NCBI GenBank assembly: GCA_947095535.1
Contig: OX352772.1
Location: 144,036,660 to 144,100,659, forward strand
Source: Poecilobothrus nobilitatus
Lineage: Eukaryota; Arthropoda; Insecta; Diptera; Dolichopodidae
Reading direction: 5' to 3'
Length of the DNA: 64,000 bases
Below are positions 59,051 through 64,000 of this stretch, one piece after another. A model generated the notes under the pieces. That model saw only the letters and a list, made by a program, of their open reading frames with translations, was not told the DNA's origin and searched no databases. Numbering within the stretch: the stretch's first letter is position 1; each line of letters begins with the position of its first letter. A program made the translations under genes and the position numbers.

Positions 59051-60390
59051 TATAATTTAGTAGTTTTCAGCCACACACTACGTATTATGAATTTCGTTTC
59101 AAGCTTTGAACATCAGTAACTACATATTTTTTACGATTTTTCTACTATAAAACCTATACGTAATATTAATAATGAAACATGAAAAACAACACATTTCATA
59201 TTTACATTACAGGGTACCTACGATAGTCGGTAGTAGTAACAAAACGTACAGAACAGAATAACAAAAAAAAAAAACAAAATTATAAGAGACATTCTCACTT
59301 ACTCTCTTTAAAATTGTGTATTTTTTTTTTCTCTCGAGTCGACCTCAACGGCTCAACTATTATTTGGCTATATCTAAGAAATGTAGTATGTACTTTAACT
59401 TATGCATGTATAAAGAAAAAAATTTAAAAATTGATAGAAATCATCATTTATCACAATATGTATTGTAAATAATGATGAATGATGAATGATATTGATCTGA
59501 TATTAATAATCAATATATATCTAAGTATTTACTTATGTATGACCAGCGGGCAGAGTTTCTTTAAAATTCAAATATATAATTGTTTTGGTTTTGTACTTTT
59601 CTATTAAATTGTTGCATTTATGTGTGAATGATTGTATATTATTTGAAGCGATTATAGAAAACTTTTCTAATTGTATTCTTTTTCGAATTCAATTTATTCT
59701 CATATAAGTACTCAAATTTTTGTATACAGCAGTTCTTACAACCAAAATTATATTTGAATAATTTTTTATTTTTACATATTTTGTATGTCAATTTTATGCG
59801 GGTTACCGTTTGTACAATTGTGGTAATATTTGTACGGTCTTCTCGCCCTCTGTACCATGTACAATCTTAATCAAGGATTGTACGTCAAATATATCAGATA
59901 TATCAGATTTTAAATTTTTACATTAGGGCAAGGTAAAACAACGGCAATATTGTTACAGACAACGTGGTCTATAAAAAAAATTAACTGAATTTTGCTACAA
60001 ACTTTGTTTGTGCATTTTACGAATGTTTTACGGATACCTATTCTGTTTTAAAACATTTATTTCGAACTCGATAAATAAATAGGCATAATAGTCCTCACTC
60101 ACAATACCAAATAATCTAAATTCTAAATATATGTACAGCAACTACAGGCTCTTTATACAATTTAATTCTGTTTTGGCGTTATTTTAAAAATAATTTCAGT
60201 TAGTGTTTTGACGAATTTAGTTTTGTTTTCTAATTTTTTACGTATTGTACTTTTTCCATAAATTCTATTTTTCTAAACTGCAACTGTCTATTATATGGAT
60301 TGGGATTCAACATAGAATTTGACTACATATTAACAGGGGCCCCTACTAAACTATAATAATATAAAAAAAGAAAAAAATATGTTCTAATCT
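59051..60390. other. Unclassified insert in the second non-LTR copy
   Basis: About 1.3 kb of non-coding sequence between the endonuclease and linker remnants. It includes a perfect 8-base stem (GTACAATC 59859-59866 with GATTGTAC 59876-59883, 9-base loop), a GATGAAT tandem (59472-59490) and an unusually GC-rich bit (TCTCGAGTCGACCTCAACGG). I cannot classify it. Confidence 0.35.
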
Positions 60391-60584
60391 TCACTTATAT
60401 TCAAACATAGATAATTTAATAAACGATCTAAGTCAAACAATTCAAAGAAATACTCAAATTCTCCCAACTAAAACTAGTAGAAAAAAACACGAGTGGATTA
60501 CTGATGCGATTATTAAAAAAATGGAAATTAGAGACTCGTATTACAAATCTCAAAAAAATATAAGAATAATTCGAGAGTTTTAAA

Positions 60585-61126
60585 TTTATATGTAAAGCAA
60601 GACCTAAATAAACAGGCCAATAACTGAAACCCAAGACCTAAATAAAGAGGCCAAGAACTGAAAACACATGAATGTAGTTGTGAGAGAATTGCAATCGATT
60701 CTCACGTATCGCGTGTATGAATAATTTTAAAATTGATGTGAGTCTCGATTATAGCCATGTAAGCGTGTACAAAATTTTAAAGTATGAAAGTAGTCTCGAC
60801 GTATACTATTGAGATATTGAGCAATTTATCTTAAGAATCTTCTATAATAAAAAATTTAAAGGAAGACAATTTTTTAAATGCATATTTATGAATGAAAACA
60901 TTATATTTTAAAATATTTTTCTTTAATGATTATGTAAAAAAGATGCAACTTTAATTTTTTCTTTGACCAAATTGAATAAAGTAAATGGTTTTTGTGTTAT
61001 TTCAAGATTTATAGTTGGCCCCTTATTTTTTTACATAAGACTACGTATAAATTTGTTAAAAGCTGGCCCCTTATTAAGCTTTTACTCTCTGCAGTTCATG
61101 GTCTGATAATTGATGTGAGTCTCGAT
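60585..61126. repeat. Composite insert with direct repeats
   Basis: A 34-base unit (GACCTAAATAAACAGGCC...) is tandemly repeated at 60601 and 60635. A 19-base direct repeat (AATTGATGTGAGTCTCGAT) is exact at 60731-60749 and 61108-61126, the second touching resumed coding similarity. The inner part resembles the 57160-57240 repeat. Confidence 0.5.
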
Positions 61127-61490
61127 GTGAAATATAGAAAAGAGTTAGGGATTTTAATACGTAGAACAAGAAAAGAATACTATTCGAAATAATTTTGAAA
61201 GATTCTAATAGTAGGAAACTCTAGAATATTTATAGAAATATTTGAGGAATGTTTTGAAAATGGTGATATTACTTTCCAAAATCAGCATGATATAGCCAAA
61301 TGTATGAACACTCATTTTATAAATGTAACAGAGAAATTAAAAATCTCTGCCGATCAGTCAAACACTGACCATATTAATTTTTTAACTAGAGCCATTCATA
61401 ACAGTGCTTTAAGTCCTGCAAACACTGAATAAGTTATTAAAGTAATTGATTCACTGAAATCTGCCGCTAGTACAGTGTTCAGAATACTTT

Positions 61491-62469
61491 AGTTAATTTA
61501 AGTTACGATTTAAAATTGACTATTTTAGTAGGTAGGTAGGTAGGGTAGTGACCTTCACGATGCTACGTGAAGGCCTTAATTAGCACTAGATTGCGCCATT
61601 TTGATACCACTGCACTTACGTGATCTGTGGTTTGTTTGCGATTTTATATCCAACCCTAGCAGTTCAGATACGAAATCAGTTCTTTGATTCTGTGTTCAGA
61701 GAACTCGCTGAGGTTGTGGTAGAACTGTAATTACTAACGAACAGTTTGTTGTTGTAAATTGTGTTAAATCGAGAGTGTTTTATCGACCTTTTTTAATTAA
61801 AATACAATAATTAAAAGCTAAAAAGTTTAACAAAAAAAATGTTAAAAATTAAACATAAAAAAAATTAAAAAGCGTATTTAAATAACAAAAACAATAGCTA
61901 ATACAATTCCCCCGTAAAAATGTTTAGAACTTGATTTGAATACAGAATTAAATACATACAAATGAAAAAACTTTTTGTGATAATTTATTAAAATCATATT
62001 GTATGCATACATAATTGAATCGTATCAACTTTACTAAAATAAAACGAAGCGATAAATGCAAAAAAAATCCCTACTATTAACAGCGCGGCGCATAGGGATT
62101 TTTCTATTGTTGCGCAGCTAGTAGGGCTTTTTCTATTTGCTGCCAATTTTGTTTTTGGATAATGGGGATTTTGTCATGGGGATTTTGGCTTGGGGATTTC
62201 ATGACAAACCCATGTTATCTTATATACAAGATAATAATATATATTTTTTTATTTAAATTTCTTTTATGAAAATTTTGTCAAAATAGTGATCAAACATATT
62301 AATGTGAAATCAAGTAATTTCAAAAATTTCTTCTGTTGAAGTTTTAAATTAAGAATTTCCGAATCATTTTTGTGATTTTTTTGAAAAATAAATTGCTCCA
62401 AATCAAGTACTAAAGTGGGATTAGAATTTTTTTTAAATCAATAATTTTTTCATTAATTTGAAGATAGCA
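61491..62469. repeat. Unclassified repeat-like sequence with TAGG run and hairpin
   Basis: A GGTA microsatellite (61527-61545) is followed by a perfect 8-base hairpin (CCTTCACG 61552-61559, CGTGAAGG 61566-61573) and about 230 bases of GC-richer sequence (CACTAGATTGCGCCATTTTG). It resembles the edge of an unidentified dispersed element. 62080-62200 has TAGGGATTTTTCTATT-like and GGGGATTTTG repeats. No coding similarity. Confidence 0.4.
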
Positions 62470-64000
62470 TAGCCTTTCGACATTTTTCAAAACTATATCT
62501 TCTTGATCTAATTCTTGAGGGTTTTCTATCTTTTTTTTCTTCTAAATAATTAACTACTATATTTGTTATATTGTCATCTATTATACCATAGTTTTCCTTG
62601 TTAGATTCCATATCATTTGGTTCTGTTTAGTAATAATTTAAATCATTGATATTTAAAAATTCAGGATCATCCTCCTCGCAATTTGAGTGTTCAAAAGTGT
62701 GATTAGTTAACCTAACGGACATTATCTTTGCTAATATATTGCTAATTTTATACACTGACGGATTATTACTACAACCATTTCTGAATCTAATTAAAGGAAA
62801 TAAATTTTCGAGAACATCCTGGTTTAAACGAGATAATCCTAAATACTAAATAAGAACACTCATTATTTTTATATTGTGAAAATATTTCGGAACTCAATTC
62901 CGTAACCCCACCTAAAGTTTGCATCACACCATCGATGCAATCCCTTTTTTTAGATGGGTTTGGCCTTACATAGTGGAAATAAAGATATGGTTGTTCTGCT
63001 GCAATGCTGAACGATATGGATTCCTCTCATATAACTTTCTATTTTTAAAAGATATTCTGCCGTTGATACATCATAAGACTTCCTAACTAACAAATAAGAA
63101 GACTGTATAATTTTCAATGAAACCCCTCCGACATCTGTTATGAGATCGTATTTTCGAAGAGTGTTTCGAAGAGATTTGATTAAATCCATTGGATCAAAGA
63201 GAGTGAAAATTTTCTTTTCAACTCCTTGGAAAAAATAGAAAAAATGCATTATATATGGAAACACTTACCATTTTGAAACATTTCCTATTATTCGACCCTG
63301 GTCACATATAATTGCCCTAACATTAATACTTAAACCGAAAGTTGCCTGTAAGCTCTGATTTAAAAGTTCTGAAGATCTGCACTACCCTTTTCAGAAGTGT
63401 AAAAACTAAAAACATATTTCCAATTATGAATTAAACTCCTCAGCAAAATACACATATTTCTTTTGTTCTGCCGGAACCATAATTAGAAAAACCACTAATT
63501 TGATCCAGTGCACTGTTATAGTAAAGGTCTCTTGTAATGAGTATTGCATCGAATACCAATGCTGCTTCTCTTCCAATTTAATCTTCTTAATGCCTAACTT
63601 ATTTATATTTTTGTCGTTACGACCTATATTTAAAGGTTTGATAGGAATTCACCTTCTTCGGACCATTTACTAACACTTTTAAAATTCATTAAATTCATCA
63701 AATAATATTGTTTTTTAAAATTAAATTTTGTTTTTCAATGAAACCTAACCTTTTATGAACTGTCGAATACTTTTTTAAATAAAAATCTGCATTCCTCTGA
63801 AATTTTAGATAATGCCTACAAAAACTACTTCTTAGAAATTCGGCTGGCGAGACAGTTTGAAAATTTTCAAAAGGCACACTAAAATTTCATGCATTTTTGT
63901 TAGAATAGCATTTAGTGCTTGACTAATTATTATTAATTTTCAAAAGTTCTCTGTTTTTTTTAATAATATTTATTTCAGGTAAAAACAAGGTAGGAACCGC
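62470..64000 (-). pseudogene. P-element/THAP9-like transposase, decayed, truncated by the window edge
   Basis: On the minus strand, in order from the right: SGFSNYGSGRTKE (about 63480), LNQSLQATFGLSINVRAIICDQG (about 63290-63360), IFTLFDPMDLIKSLRN (about 63170-63215; open frame 62950-63264), and RLNQDVLENLFPLIR followed by NGCSNNPS (about 62755-62830). These match the RNase H-like catalytic core and C-terminal LNQD/ENFF region of P-element and THAP9 transposases. The N-terminal THAP domain would lie beyond 64000. Frames shift several times. A possible 44-base intron (63225-63268, GTAAGTG...TTTTCCAAG) is present, though joining it does not keep the frame. Transposase role in relatives: GTP-dependent cut-and-paste. 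Confidence 0.75.

Larger units (their letters stand above)
58251..61490 (+). mobile_element. Decayed, interrupted second copy of the 10525-type non-LTR lineage
   Basis: 58251-59050 matches the start of ORF2 at 13073-13860: MQSDDNTLNMQESLKV start, NIVYLNIQSL (endonuclease box), MEMWIGDQ and other pieces in shifting frames. 60392-60580 matches the linker (KKHEWITDAIIKKMEIRDSY). 61127-61490 matches the next part (YRKELGILIRRTRKEYY; MNTHFINVTEKLKIS). Foreign DNA lies at about 59051-60390 and 60585-61126. The copy stops at about 61490, before the catalytic RT motifs. Confidence 0.7.

Overview
The window is an AT-rich stretch of insect DNA, most likely from a higher fly. That assignment is an inference from the mix of repeats: DINE-1-like Helitrons, P-element/THAP9-type transposase, BEL/Pao elements, and dispersed repeats ending in a TATACCC...GGGTATA hairpin with a GGAC microsatellite. 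Almost all of it is mobile DNA in various states of decay, often nested several levels deep. No rRNA, complete tRNA gene, CRISPR array or bacterial operon is visible. The only candidate host-gene piece is one possible 5' coding exon with a signal peptide at 29871-30072.

Layout. (1) 1-8633: remains of a Polinton/adintovirus-like element on the + strand, with a broken capsid-type gene, an adenain-like cysteine protease with one stop, an intact 168-codon gene of unknown function, and a protein-primed family B DNA polymerase with many stops and frameshifts. A non-LTR fragment (3160-4831) sits between the two halves, and part of the polymerase is also present upstream as an inverted copy. (2) 9890-28540: an array of Helitron-like units (about 2.1-2.4 kb, with about 146-bp internal repeats). 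Units join head to tail at CTAG junctions, and one complete unit lies inverted at 26435-28540. A 5.9-kb non-LTR retrotransposon (10525-16404; ORF1 with a PHD-like finger, ORF2 with endonuclease and reverse transcriptase) is inserted in the leftmost unit with a target duplication. (3) 28541-34800: mostly unique AT-rich DNA holding the candidate exon, a MITE, and small tandem duplications.

(4) 34800-56900: one minus-strand non-LTR retrotransposon split by an 18.1-kb insertion (36385-54510) flanked by a 5-bp duplication. The insertion is a triple-LTR tandem BEL/Pao array, LTR-E1-LTR-E2-LTR. E1 and E2 share the same stop codons and the same tRNA-headed SINE inside the integrase, so they are copies of one defective element. 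E2 also carries a Tc1/mariner-superfamily transposon inside a 1903-bp, nearly identical tandem duplication. The host non-LTR element has a further truncated non-LTR insert at about 55775-56345. (5) 58251-61490: a second, heavily decayed copy of the non-LTR lineage seen at 10525. (6) 62470-64000: a decayed minus-strand P-element/THAP9-like transposase running off the window edge.

The genes do not form a pathway. What the window records is an order of events: invasion by a virus-like element, decay, Helitron amplification, then non-LTR, BEL, SINE and mariner insertions and local duplications. The calls rest on motif recognition by eye; no homology search was run.
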